From contig NC_090438.1 of the NCBI RefSeq assembly GCF_031143425.1, positions 771,353,138 to 771,417,137 of the forward strand: a stretch of DNA of 64,000 bases, written 5' to 3'. This DNA comes from Pleurodeles waltl. Lineage: Eukaryota; Chordata; Amphibia; Caudata; Salamandridae. Both the position numbers and the translations under genes were made by a program. Within the stretch, counting starts at the first letter, position 1. Every line of letters starts with the position of its first letter. Shown piece by piece: positions 1-10,460 of this stretch. Below the pieces are notes generated by a model. That model did no database searches. It saw only the letters and a list, made by a program, of their open reading frames with translations, and was not told the origin of the DNA.

Positions 1-1018
1 AAATGACATTTTCAAAGACTCTAAGTTCTTCTTCAAAATCTGATTAAAAATGAATGGAGATTCTGAAAACCCCTGTGGAGTCGGCACCATCAGGACACAC
101 AGTTGCCAAATCGGAATGAGAAGAGAAGTCATTCACCTTTCTCAAATTCTGAACTATGTGGTATTTTCTACTTCGCTTTTGCAGTCCCATAATTGGTGAA
201 TTACATGGGCTGCCCATCACTTCTTTGACCACTCCCTGCTCAACAAAGTCTTCAATTACTGGTGTAATACCATCAACCACTTCGGGGGTCATGTTATGTT
301 GTGGTGTTCTAGGAAAAACTGCATTTGGCTTTACAGTCACTTTGACTGGTTCAATATCTCAAATTAGTCCAATATATTTTCCAGGGAGATCCCAAACTCT
401 CAGCTTTACTGTCTCTTGTAATTCATTCAGCAAATCTTTGACTGTCATTGCAGGAAACAGTGTAATGAGAGGATGCATCTCATCAGTTTGAATTCAACCA
501 ATGGGTATTGTGTGAATAAATGATCTACTTTAGCATTTGTACTTTGGTTCACATTTTGCTGAGGAACCATTACCTGTTTCTGTGCCATTGGAGCTTCTGG
601 AATCTGCATTTGCTATGGTGCTTGAATTTGCTGTTGGGTAAATTGTACTTGTTGCTGGGGAACCTTCATTTTTACTGCTCTAATAGGAATATTCATGTTT
701 TTATTTCGGGACCTTTGAACTCTTTGATTTTGAAATTGACTATTGTCAACCATCTGTGCAACACCACCACCTGGCACCAAATGATTTACGCTAGTGAAGG
801 GACACTCCTGTTTCCAATGTCGGACGTTGCCGCATGCATGACAAGAAACCATTTTCTTCATGTTTTGAACATCAGCCACATTCACATTTGGATCTATTCG
901 AATTCCACAACCTCTACCTCTATACTGAGGCACCATATTTTCTTGCTGCTGTGTTCCCTGTATTCCTCCTGCACTCATCATTCCCTGCAATTTCTGCATA
1001 CCTGCTTCTTGAGCAGAC
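1..1018 (-). pseudogene. ERV copy C: gag nucleocapsid to RT fragment
   Basis: This is the reverse-strand remnant of a retroviral gag-pol region of the same family as the two larger copies in this window. At about 613-999 it encodes a Gln-rich nucleocapsid stretch with one zinc knuckle (CHACGNVRHWKQEC, spacing CX2CX4HX4C). At 44-340 it encodes the start of reverse transcriptase, including the SPCNSPIMGL and VQNLRKVN segments. The protease that should lie between them is missing, so the copy carries an internal deletion. It is cut at its upstream gag side by the Harbinger derivative starting at 1022. The downstream RT continues off the window edge. Nothing suggests it is expressed. Confidence 0.8.
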
Positions 1019-1021
1019 TTA

Positions 1022-1224
1022 GGTGGTCATTACAACCCTGGCGGGCGGTGTTAAAGCGGCGGTAAAAAATGTGCAATTATGACCGTGGCGGAAACCGCCA
1101 ACAAAGACAGCCACTTTAACACTCCGACCGCCACAGCGGTATAAACAAACAGCGCGGCGGTCACCGCCAACAGACAGGCGGAAGACAATGTACCACCCAC
1201 AGTATCACAACCTACCAATCCGCC
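1022..1224 (+). repeat. left long terminal inverted repeat
   Basis: About 200 bp that pair with the reverse complement of 3297-3519 at most positions. The arm is itself built of many GGCGGT/ACCGCC modules, for example the pairing of GGCGGAAACCGCC within the arm. It also resembles 59612-59850. Confidence 0.8.
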
Positions 1225-1327
1225 ACCTTTTCCGGGGTGGATTCACCGCGGATAAAAACACGGCGGAAACAGCCATTTCAAAGGGAAAACACTCACCTCT
1301 ACACACTCCACGAGGAAGGAGGGCACC

Positions 1328-1410
1328 ATGGAGCCGGAACTTCATATTCTGCCAGCGCTAGTCTTCCTGCTCCTCTACGAGGCTCATCAACGCCGGCGGC
1401 GAAGACCACG
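1328..1410 (+). pseudogene. Harbinger transposase exon 1 copy (orphan)
   Basis: An 83-nt exon (27 codons plus 2 nt) starting MEPELH and ending in an arginine run RRRRRPR, followed directly by the donor GTGAGTACTG. Two other copies in this window (59940-60022 plus; 54899-54981 minus) have the same length, ends and donor. In those elements it splices to the transposase body. Here the body is deleted and the intron runs after about 35 bp into Myb2 exon 3 sequence in an inverted arrangement. The exon is therefore an orphan, with no transposase to join. Confidence 0.65.
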
Positions 1411-1445
1411 GTGAGTACTGCACCTGCGACATAGGGGAGGGGGGA

Positions 1446-2663
1446 GGCAGCCATTGTCCCTGTGTCTAGCCTCCCCCTCCAACTTCCTCCACCCAGACCC
1501 AATCCCCTGTACCCCAGCCTATCCCAACCACACCATCAGACAAGCATGCACACACCTCAACACACAAAAGTAGCTCAGGCAAACATAGGCACCACACATC
1601 CCACAGGCACTCACACAAGCATCACCCACATACAGACACAGCAACATCCACTGCCTCCACTGTGTCCCCCTCGTCGTCGTCTCCACCCTCCCTCCCAGTC
1701 TCGTCTACACTCTCACCTGCATGCACTACATCTACAGGCACTAGGACTCGCACCAGAACACCCAGCACCACACCCCGCTCACCTGCACTCACCACCCCCA
1801 CTACCATTTACACGTCCCCTGTGTCCACTCCCAGTGTGTCTGTGACGCCCCCTCCCAAAGTACACAAACGCGGGCACCCACACACCCAACATCCATCCAC
1901 CTCACGACAGCCTCCAGTACCTGCACTTGCACCCAATTCACCTAAAGTTACACCTCCTACAACAACCTCCTCTTCCTCCACTCCCAGACCCTCTCCAGCT
2001 ACCCATCCCAGTGTTCGTCAGAAACTTCCTCAGCAACGTTGACCTCTTTGCCACCACCCCCACCCCTCCAATTCATAGGTCCCGTAGTAGCACCTCAGCC
2101 AAAAAAAGTCCGGTACCAGTGGTGTGTGTTAAAGGTCTGTGGAGAGCACCGGCCACCAGGGCAGCCAGTGTGACACGGAGCCAAAGCACTGCCAGTCCAC
2201 CCCCTGTAAAGCACCTTAAGTTGGAAAGTGTCCGACGGGAGAGGGTGAAGACTCCTTCCGGCAAAACAGCTCACAAGGGTCCGGGGGGAGTGCCGAGTCA
2301 ACTGTGACTCCTCCCAAGGTGGTGAAGGGGCAGAAGAAGTCTCCAAAGTCTGGTAAGAGCAGCACGGAGGAGAAGGCCGCCATCCTCCCCGCCGGGCGGG
2401 ACGCCACCGCCAGCACTATCGTCACTGGTCTGGAGACCACCGCCAGAGTCAGTGCCCTGGAGGGCAGCAGTATCGTCACTGGTCCGGAGACCACCGCCAG
2501 AGTCAGTGCCCTGGAGGGCAGCAGTATAGTCACTGGTCCGGAGACCACGGCCAACGTCAGTGCCCTGGAGGGCCCCGGCAGTTACAGCCCCGCTGGGCAC
2601 TCAGGGACCCTCATGCCACACACCGCTGCACAGGTCAGAGACAGCAAAGTCAAGCACCGCTGA
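1446..2663 (+). pseudogene. Myb2 C-terminal exon fragment, Ser/Thr/Pro-rich
   Basis: The reading frames from GCAGCCATTGTCCC at about 1446 onward match the last exon of the Myb2 gene in the elements at 44978 and 59612. Shared landmarks are a PPPKVHKR segment, the TPPTTT-SSST stretch, a block near NFLSNVDLF, and a basic block around SPPPVKHLKLESVRRERVK at about 2190-2245. At least two frameshifts separate the pieces (breaks near 2000 and 2300). No Myb domain is present because the 5' exons are deleted. The product, if any, would be low-complexity and basic. Confidence 0.6.
2414..2575 (+). repeat. 54-bp tandem repeat, three units
   Basis: Three near-identical 54-bp units starting at 2414, 2468 and 2522, in frame in the Myb2 tail, each encoding an 18-residue repeat containing TGPETTARVSALEG. 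The other Harbinger copies have different repeats at the equivalent place. An irregular repeat built on CTGAACAGGGCAAAG follows at about 2655-2790. Confidence 0.85.
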
Positions 2664-2982
2664 ACAGGGCAAAGACCGCCATGGTGAAGATCGCTGAACA
2701 GGGCAAAGCACCTCTGAACAGGGCAGAGCACCGCTGAACAGGGCAAAGACCGCCATGATGAAGACCACTGAACAGGACAAAGACCGCCAAATCAAGCATC
2801 GTTAGCCCATGTGCAGCTGGGACAGTGACAGAACTGGGACCGTCACGGGGAGCGTGATGCACTCTGGGCACCAGTCCCCCTCCAGAACCAGTGGAGACCT
2901 GCATCCACTCTGTCTGTCCTTAACAGGATGAAGCACTCTGGGCACCAGTCTCCCTCCGGAACCAGTGGAGACTGTTATTCAC

Positions 2983-3296
2983 TTGAGAGACTGTGGCTTT
3001 GCACTCCCCAGGATAAAGCAGTGGGCAAACCACCCACTGGAGTGACTTGAGAGACTGTGGCTTTGCACTCCCTAGGATAAAGCAGTAGAGACTTGTGAGA
3101 CTGTGGCTTTGCACTCCCCAGGATAAAGCAGTGGGAAAACCACCCACTGTAGAGACTTGTGAGACTGTGGCTTTGCACTCCCCAGGATATGGCAGTGGGC
3201 AACCCACCCACTGTAGAGACTTGAGAGAGTGTGGCTTTGCACTCCCCAGGATAAGGCAGTGGGCAAACCACCCACTGGAGTGACTTGAGAGACTGT
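2983..3296 (+). repeat. subterminal tandem repeat, about 64-bp unit
   Basis: About five units of roughly 44-65 bp containing GACTGTGGCTTTGCACTCCC, then CAGGATAAAGCAGTGGGCAA and an ACCCACT motif. The same unit occurs at 53885-54470 and, in reverse, at 60480-60715, always on the exon-1 side of a Harbinger element. Units vary: one is about 20 bp shorter. Confidence 0.85.
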
Positions 3297-3519
3297 GGAT
3301 TGGCGGGTTGTGATACTGTGGGCGGTACATTGTCTTCCACCTGTCTGTTGGCGGTTACCGCTGCACTGCTTGTCTGTACCGCCGTGGCGGTCGGAGTGTT
3401 AAAGTGGCTGTCTATGTTGGCGGTTTCCGCCACGGTCATAATTCAATTTTTTTTTCCTCCGGCCTGTTTGCGGTATTACCGCAGCTTTAACACCGTCCGC
3501 CAGGGTTGTAATGACCCCC
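3297..3519 (-). repeat. right long terminal inverted repeat
   Basis: This is the reverse-complement partner of 1022-1224. It ends GTAATGACCCCC at 3519 and is followed by TAT. Confidence 0.8.
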
Positions 3520-3522
3520 TAT

Positions 3523-4153
3523 GTCATTAATCTTTCACCCCATAATAATTTACAGACATTTTATTGGTCCTTATGATTGACGTCTTCAGAGGTAGCACGT
3601 CCGGTATGATTTCATCCTTCTGTAATTCTTTGCACATCTTTTGGTCAGTAGCTCCATTGTCTTCACCGGTTAAAACAACATTGTACATTATACTAATCTA
3701 CACTGTTGCATTTTGGCTAAACATTTCTACAAGCAAGATGAATTTTCATGAGAACGGATCCACTATAGTTACATTCAGCTTCTAGTTGGAAGGAAAACAA
3801 GAGGTCATATCCTTTTGCGAGTCGGCACACTGCAAGTTTAGAAAAACACATTGACTATGAGAGCCAGGCAGCTAAGCTTCGGCTCATGCTAACTTAAGGC
3901 CTACAAGATTCATTTAGCATTACTTTAATCACATAATCATTAATAATTAGTATAAAACAATTTTTTAATACAAATATTCATAAGCATTAATCATTTTCAT
4001 TAGTCTACGTATACATTGGCGGCCACTCACCGTGGTCACATTTCAAGTGCACGTTTAAGCAAAGCACATTAATTCAGTTTCTATGCGGCATTATCACACA
4101 TTATTTCATAAACATTTCATGTTAATATAGATTATATAAACTACGCTCTCTCA
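3523..4153 (-). repeat. ERV copy A 3' LTR, upstream part only
   Basis: On the minus strand this starts TGAGAGAGCGTAG directly after a polypurine tract (AGAGGAGGGAC, 4154-4164) downstream of env, as a retroviral LTR should. It aligns end to end with 13531-14160 with about 20 substitutions by eye (near 3%). Only the first 630 bp of the LTR remain. The rest was lost at the junction with the Harbinger derivative ending at 3519. Confidence 0.75.
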
Positions 4154-4212
4154 GTCCCTCCTCTGATGACATTCCTCATCACACAAAACCTTTCTCTTTT
4201 AATCTTTCACTT

Positions 4213-5853
4213 TCAATTTTTCACCTTGCGCATAATGCGCATTTCAACATCTTGTCCTTTGTGTGAGCTTTCCCAAATTTCATAGAACATTTTCTCCCTT
4301 TCATTTTCCTCATCTCTCTTGCTTCTTTTTGTCCAATTTCTTCTAATTCTTTCATTAATTTTGCATGCTCCCCATAAACCCAATAAACAAACTAGGACAA
4401 TTAATAGACCCCCTAATATTTTTGCAAGCACCACGTTCCAAATATTACCAGACCAGCTCCCTACTCTGGCAATACCTTTTCCAACTTTCTCCCAAACTCC
4501 AGGTTCCTTCAAATCTTTCAAATCTGCACTATCTCTAGTTAAGTTAGTAAGCATACCTCTAATCTTTTTACTATTATCCGGGATAAATGAGCAACAATGA
4601 CGCTCGTTGAGCATCTTGCAGACGCCGCTGCTCTTTGCTAAAAGAATGTCTAAAGCAAGCCGATTTTGAAGAGTCATAGCTCTTTCTACAGCAAGTTCAG
4701 TATCCATCAGGAGTATTGCCCCTGTGAAGTTTGTCAGCATGTTATCCACAATAGTAGACAACTTTCAAATCTTTATGGAGTTTAAGATAACCCCTACTGA
4801 AGGAATTATGTCTCCAAATATGTCACCAACGACAGCAGCCGCTGTCTCTCGTTTTTGTTTAGCATGTTGTATTGTTTTAAGTCATCAATCTGGTAAATCT
4901 TTGGGAAAACTATCCCCAAATAACATGTCCCATACCATCCCTTAGGGAGACGGTAATAAGCATTAAGTCCGCATATATAACAGATCCCAGGGATCGCTGG
5001 ATCCTGTCCATTTAACATGAATGTCCACTTACTCTGAAACAAAAACACATGCCTGCATTCACTCGTTCCCACAAATAAAGTGTCATGATCAGATTTTGGC
5101 CTATATATACAATGCCTTCCTACATGTAATGCATCTATAGCTAATTTGCCCTGCGTCTTTATTGCGGTGTAAGCATAATTATTTGCATATGAGCGTTTTT
5201 CTAATCCTTTTTCTAATCTCTCTTTCAATGCCTTGCATCTATCATCAGTGTGATCTAAGAAGCTTTTCTCTACAGGTGTTAATAAGCAGTTCAGATTGTT
5301 GCGGTGTGCATAAGCTGTCCCAAATGTTAGTGTTGGCTCAAAGAAACCTATAACTATGCTCTTTAGCTAACTTGTTCAGAAACTCAATCACAGGCATAAA
5401 GGAAAACACTACATCTAAATTTGAATACAAATATTGCACATGTTCCTGATCATATAATCTTGTTAGTAGCAAGCTACTGCTTATCCCATAAATTAAAGGA
5501 AGATTATGGTAGGTGACCCCCTCTTGTACTGACAAAGGAATCTTTGTACACACATAACAGTTTCTTGCATCCATAGTGTCAACATACTCATGCCGTAAGC
5601 AATAGAAGACATTAGTAGAGAGTTCCCCTTTTGAGTTAGTTCCCTCATGCAAATATTTTGTATCTTGTTCAAACTTTTCCCACGGAGTTAGTGTAGCAGT
5701 CTCAGGTTTTGAAGCATTGTTAGTCACTTTCTTATCCAACCATGGCATTCCCACAATCACACCCACAACTATTATTGCACACACAATACCTAATATAACA
5801 CTTAACCAACCACACACTTTACCCTTTTTGCTACTACCTCTAATGTGAGCCAT
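4213..5853 (-). pseudogene. env: ERV copy A envelope gene, broken
   Basis: A gamma/epsilon-type retroviral envelope, broken into three reading-frame blocks. The first (5853-5338) starts MAHIRGSSKKGKV and has a hydrophobic leader/anchor at about residues 15-36 and a CYVC motif. The second (5228-4806) has the conserved CYICGLNAYYRLP and GTCYLG surface-subunit segments. The third (4761-4213) is the transmembrane subunit with LQNRLALDILLA, a cysteine cluster spaced CX7CC, and a membrane span at about residues 110-133 followed by a charged tail. Frame changes or stops lie between the blocks near 5230-5340 and 4765-4805, so no full-length Env can be read. The assignment is by motif. It cannot be functional as it stands. 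Confidence 0.8.
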
Positions 5854-6557
5854 GATCTGTGAAGAATCAGATAGAAGAATAACTCAAAACAGTCAATCAA
5901 CTTGAGGATGATTTGAAGCTCTTTTTTTTTTTTTTCCAAAGTTTCTCTTCCTCTCTGCGGGTATTTACAGCATTTCACTCAACCAAGGACCCTTTTGTCA
6001 AAGCAGGTTAGCAGCTTGTCATAATCGTTTTTTCAGAGTCAAATCAGGTTTCAAGTGTCACATCCAGTTATTTATAAGTCTCCTTTCTCAGCTATCAGCT
6101 TTCAATTTCAATTTCAACTTTTAACAAAGTCTTTTCTTGTTTGGATTCAGGTACCGTAGGATTGGTTTGGTACTTCTCTATCAAAACAGAACGCTAAGAA
6201 TTCTTGTTGCCATTCAGATGTCGTTCCATATGCCCATTCAGGACCTGCGTACCTTCTGTTTGCGACTCTCTTTCTTTTCAGTCTGCGTTTGCTTTTCAAC
6301 TCTCCTTCACTAAGATCCTCCCTTCTGGTTGTATCAATTTCTTATTCTATTGTTTCACCTGGAACGACCTTTTCTCTTGCTGCTTGCTTCTTTGGCCAGT
6401 TATCACCTTTATGCGTTTTCTTCCTGCTTGGCCTTTCAGGACGTTGAACAGCACCCTCCTCTTATGGTATGGTGTTTTCTCCTGATGGACCTGCAACTGG
6501 CTCGGAAGATGCCGGTGTGCTTTGACCTTCCTCTATTATTTCCCCTTCTTCTTCTGG
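5854..6557 (-). pseudogene. ERV copy A: Pol C-terminal extension remnant
   Basis: Between env and the 348-bp transposon at 6558, the minus strand encodes an acidic stretch (EEEGEIIEEGQ near 6545) and, at about 6170-6260, a segment containing YAGPEWAYGTTSEWQQEFL. The equivalent position in ERV copy B has YCGPEWAYVTTNEWQKEFL. The shared pattern Y-x-GPEWAY-x-TT-x-EWQ-x-EFL was kept while the flanks diverged, so it was probably a real protein segment. One in-frame stop is visible near 6460. Positions 5854-6150 hold no recognised coding sequence, only an AT-rich stretch before env. Confidence 0.55.
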
Positions 6558-6905
6558 GTAATTGTTGGTCCAATACAGTTTTTTTTGTGATTGAAAGAAA
6601 ACAGCCGACACGTGTTTCGTCACACTGGACTTTTTCAAGGCTTTCGCAGATTAGAGGTATTGATTGTGTTATTATACTCCAGTGGTCATGAATATAGACC
6701 AGATATGTGTGGTATATCATACGTTAGAAGGGAGTCCGGAGACCATGATACGTCTGTTGCCGGTCTCCCGTTGCCCCTGCTTATGGATCGCGTCGCATCT
6801 GAAGCCTACTAATCTGCGAAAGCCTTGAAAAAGTCCAGTGTGACGAAACACGTGTCGGCTGTTTTCTTTCAATCACAAAAAAAACTGTATTGGACCAACA
6901 ATTAC
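6558..6905. mobile_element. 348-bp MITE with perfect 97-bp inverted repeats
   Basis: Arms 6558-6654 and 6809-6905 are exact reverse complements by eye. They start GTAATTGTTGGTCCAATACA and include an eight-T run and CCGACACGTGTTTCGTCACA. The core of about 154 bp has no open frame of note. Flanks are CTGG on the left and TTGG on the right, possibly a 4-bp target duplication with one mismatch. The ends do not resemble the GGGGTCATT-type MITEs here, so the superfamily is undetermined. It sits inside the ERV A Pol extension. Confidence 0.9.
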
Positions 6906-7240
6906 TTGGTTGTTCTCTTATGAGTACGAAAAACTGTATTTGACCTAGAAATCACCTACCCAGTGTACTTCGTTGGATCAGGTCACCAACTCTCTTGCTA
7001 CAATCACCAAGGAATAAATGGCTTATACTGTGACCTTGAGATGTGCTGTGGTTTTCTGTTTTACTTAAATGGACTGTGACCTACATAGGTAACGACCCTC
7101 ACGCCTTGTGGCTGGGTGTGGTACCACTAGAACACTCTTCCTCACGAATAATGACTTTCTCAGCATAAACTTCAACCATCTATTTTGGCAGACATATTGG
7201 AAGTGCGCACCATTCTTACACAGCCACATCTGCTGATCTT
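6906..7240 (-). other. ERV copy A interior, unassigned
   Basis: About 335 bp between the MITE and the end of the RT/RNase H block. Copy B has the rest of RNase H and all of integrase at this place, so copy A has a large internal deletion. I could not match this remnant to either copy with confidence. Confidence 0.4.
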
Positions 7241-9332
7241 TCTGTTGTAAACATAATGAAGTCATTTTCTTTTAACTGCGTATCTTTAATGTCAGGTCTG
7301 GGTTTGATGCACAGTTCTGTTATTTCAAGACAGCTGTGCTCCACCTCCTCCGAATTACTAATCTCAGTGTTTTCAACAGGAAGTAGAGTTGCCGGGTTCA
7401 ATACAGTACATCGCTTTAAGGAGACATTAGGTGACCCCAGAATAATGATCTCATATCGGGTAAGTCGGGAATTTGTCATATACTGAGTCTTAGTTCGGGT
7501 CAACAGAATCTCAACTGAATGCGGAACCATTACTGTTAAGGGATGACCCATCACTATGCCTTCACATTGTGTGAGGCTCTGACCAACTGCTGCAACTGCG
7601 TGCAAACAACCCGGTAAGGCTGCTATGACTGGGTCCAAGGTAGCTGAAAAATATGCTACAGGGCGGTTTGCACCTCCATGGACCTGTGTTAAGACAGACA
7701 AAGAACAAGCATCACGTTCATGACAAAACAGTAGAAAAGGCTTCGTACAATCAGGCATACCTAAGGCTGGTGCCCTACACATGCACTCTCTCAATTCCAT
7801 GAATGACTCAAGCTCTTCTTTGGACAAAGCTATGGTATACGGTTCATCCATGGTTTCCTTGCCTGTCAACTTTATCAATGGTTTAGAGATAATCGAAAAG
7901 TTGCAAATCCACTGACGACAGTAGCCCACCATTCCCAAAAACATTCTGACATCTCTCTTTATTGTCGGGGGATTCATCTGTAGTATGGCTGTCACCCTCT
8001 CCGTTGATATTCTCCTGGACCCCTTTTCAATCAAGTGCCCTAAGTATTTCACCTCTTTCTGACAGTACTGTAACTTCTTTGGGGACACTTTGGGGCTGAT
8101 TCTAACCCCGGCGGTCGAGGGTCGGCGGGAGCACCGCCGACAGGCCGGCGGTGCCCCGCAGGGCATTCTGACCGCGGCGCTTTGGCCGCGGTCAGAAAGG
8201 GTAAACCGGCGGTCTCCCGCTGGTTTACCGCTGCCCTCAGAATCGCGCCGCCATGGGGGATTCTGACCCCCCCTACCGCCATCCTGTTCATGGCGGGAAA
8301 GCCGCCATGAACAGGATGGCGGTAGGGGGGGTCGCGGGGCCCCCGTAAGAGGGCCCCGCAAGGTATTTCAGTGTCTGCCTTGCAGACACTGAAATACGCG
8401 ACGGGTGCTACTGCACCCGTCGCACCTTCCCACTCCGCCGGCTCGATTACGAGCCGGCATCCTCGTGGGAAGGGAGTTTTTCCCTGGGCTGGCGGGCGGT
8501 CTTTTGGAGACCGCCCGCCAGCCCAGGGAAAAACTCATAATACCCACCGCGGTCTTCTGACCGCGGAGCGGTATTATGGGGGCGGAATTCTGGCGGGCGG
8601 CCTCCGCCCGCCAGAATTAGAATCACCCCCTTTATGTCTGTTCTTTCCCAAATGGTTCAGTAAGGCAATTGTGTCATACCTACAGTCGTCTTTTGTTCTG
8701 GACGCAATCAGCAAGTCATCAATGTACTGCGCTAGAGTCGAACTGAAAGGTAATTCTAGTGACTCCAAGTCCTTCATTAATATCTGATTGAAGATGGATG
8801 GCGACTCAGAAAACCCTTGAGGAATTCTGCACCAACTCTACACCTTGTCCAGGAATTTGAAACTGAAGAGAAATTGGCTGTCCTCATGAAGAGGCACCGA
8901 AAAGAACGCTTGTGACAAGTCCACGACTGTGAACCACTCTGCATCACACGGTACCGGAAACATGATTACTGCTGGATTTGGCACTATCGGGCAACATTTT
9001 ACCACAATCTCGTTTATTTTTCTCAAATCCTGCACAATTCGAACTTTCCCACAAGGCTTTTTCAAACCTATTATTGGTGAATTACATGGGCTGCTCAATA
9101 CCTCCTTCAGAACTCCTTGCTTTACAAAGTCTGCAGTTATCTGTGACACCTGAATAAGGACATCTTGTGCCATCTGGTACTGCGGCACCTGAGGAAACAC
9201 TGCATTTGGTTTTATTTGTACTTTAACCGGTTCAACTCCTTTTATCAATCCCACTTCATTTCCTGTCAGGTCCCACACTCTCTCTGTCACTGTTCCCTGC
9301 AACTCAGCTGGCAAGTCAGTCACTGTAAGCAT
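7216..9332 (-). pseudogene. pol: ERV copy A pol: reverse transcriptase and RNase H start
   Basis: The minus strand reads from the RT start (9332: fingers with SSPCNSPIIGLKKP and VRIVQDLRKIN, and palm segment FTVVDLSQAFFSVPLHEDS) through the catalytic YIDDLLIAS at about 8700-8730. It then passes the MITE 8092-8630 and continues through VSPKKLQYC, YLGHLIEKGSRRIS and the thumb/connection to an RNase H start near 7250. The MITE interrupts the gene inside the codon stretch after NRHK and duplicated three bases there. A frameshift near 8840-8880 also breaks RT. Most of RNase H and all of integrase are deleted. The family looks class I-like (gamma/epsilon) by RT motifs, which is tentative. Confidence 0.85.
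8092..8630. mobile_element. hairpin-string MITE 1, TSD TTT
   Basis: A 539-bp GC-rich element starting GGGGCTGATTCTAACCCCGG, with right end GGGGGTGATTCTAATTCTGG read inward. It is flanked by TTT at 8089-8091 and 8631-8633. The target duplication is independently proven because removing one TTT plus the element rejoins the ERV RT frame. Inside is a run of separate hairpins: 8267-8331, 8363-8397, 8399-8422 and a perfect 63-nt palindrome at about 8474-8536. The ends and 3-bp duplication fit PIF/Harbinger. Confidence 0.9.
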
Positions 9333-9458
9333 CGGGAATAGGGTTATCAGAGGATAATCTTCATTTGCGGTCTCAATTTCTGATTCTGAAAACTGCCCAT
9401 CATCCTCTTCATCATCACTGTTTGTTTGAACCTCAATCCCTTCATTGGAACAGGTAAT

Positions 9459-10427
9459 CTAACACTTCGTCTTGCACAGTAAGTCTCTTCCCAATAGGGA
9501 TACGGGACTCGAATCACAGACTACAAATTTATGCAGTCCCTGAAAGTTGCCAATCTCGACTTGAACCGGGTCAGTGATCGGATTTGTCAAATATTGGTTT
9601 GCTACTCCTACCACTCTTATGGTACGCCCTGAAAGTGGTAATTTCGCAACCTCTGCACTTCTGACTGTAGAGCATGTAGCTCCCGTATCAACCAAAAATG
9701 ATACCATGTGACCCATCACCTTTCCCTCTACATAGGGTCCCCTCTGATCTACTTCTAGGGACGCTGCGAGCCTGCACTCTTCACTGTCTGAACTGTCATC
9801 CGACCATTTATCAATCATTCCATCTTCACCACGCAATGGGAACTGCTGCACTGTATTATTTTGATTCTCCATTTGACCTGTGACCTGCTGAGGAAGCATC
9901 ACCTGCTGCTGTCCCATTGGAACTAATGGTAATTGCATTTGCTGTCTCGGTACCATGGGAACCTGCTGTTGTACTTGCTGCATTTGTGCTGGTTGAACTC
10001 GCAGCATTTGCATCTGCTGCATGGGTTGTAAACCCTGCATCTGTACCATGTTATTCTGGAAGTTCTGATTTTGACCTCTCAATTTTGGACCCCTCACATT
10101 TTGAAACGTACCGACATCAGTGCTTTGTTGAACAACACCATCATGCACCGCATTTGGGCATTCCCACTTCCAATGCCCCACGCCCCCGCATGCGTGACAT
10201 GGTGACATCTTTTTCATCCCTTGCGCATCATTTTGAACCACCACAGGATTCAAGTCTGGACCGCGATTCACAAAACCTCGACCTCGGTCTCTCGGTTGTG
10301 CCTGAAACACGCCATTCCCTTGCGGTTGCTGTTGTACCATTTGCTGGATTTCATTCCCTTGCATACCTGCCTGAGCTGCCTTAATCTGCATCACCATCAC
10401 TTTCTCCTTCAACTTTCTCTGCTTCAA
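9459..10427 (-). pseudogene. ERV copy A: nucleocapsid and protease
   Basis: A 322-residue minus-strand frame. Near residues 70-100 it has a zinc knuckle (CHACGGVGHWKWEC, CX2CX4HX4C), then a long Gln/Met-rich linker. Near residue 250 is a retroviral aspartic protease with the active-site motif LVDTGATCSTV, ending SLLGRDLL. Gag and protease are therefore in one frame here, as in viruses that read through or fuse gag and pro. It is separated from the upstream gag frame (10461-11543) by a frame break near 10430-10460. The domain content is clear; whether the gag/pro/pol boundary used a frameshift cannot be judged. Confidence 0.8.
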
Positions 10428-10460
10428 CTATCATTTCCTGGGTCCCCGACCCTTGATCAC

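Larger units (their letters stand above)
1022..3519. mobile_element. Harbinger-type element, fold-back deletion derivative
   Basis: A 2.5 kb DNA transposon derivative bounded by inverted repeats of roughly 200 bp that start GGTGGTCATTACAACCCTGG on the left and GGGGGTCATTACAACCCTGG on the right (read inward). Inside are transposase exon 1, part of the Ser/Thr/Pro-rich Myb2 exon, tandem repeats and subterminal 64-bp repeats, all also found in the larger elements at 44978 and 59612. The transposase body and both Myb domains are missing. Both ends match the exon-1 terminus of the 10.5 kb element, so it looks like a snap-back product. Flanking triplets differ (TTA left, TAT right), so a clean target duplication is not seen. 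It is non-autonomous. Confidence 0.8.

Noticed and set aside
520..1065. 181-codon plus-strand frame
   Set aside because: Antisense shadow of the ERV gag zinc-knuckle region; no domain of its own.
2983..3296. Repeat arrays as a possible CRISPR
   Set aside because: Units are adjacent and vary, with no unique spacers or cas genes, and they lie inside eukaryotic transposons.
8371..8787. Frames running through the hairpin MITEs on both strands
   Set aside because: GC-rich palindromes keep frames open on both strands; no motif and no conservation between MITE copies.
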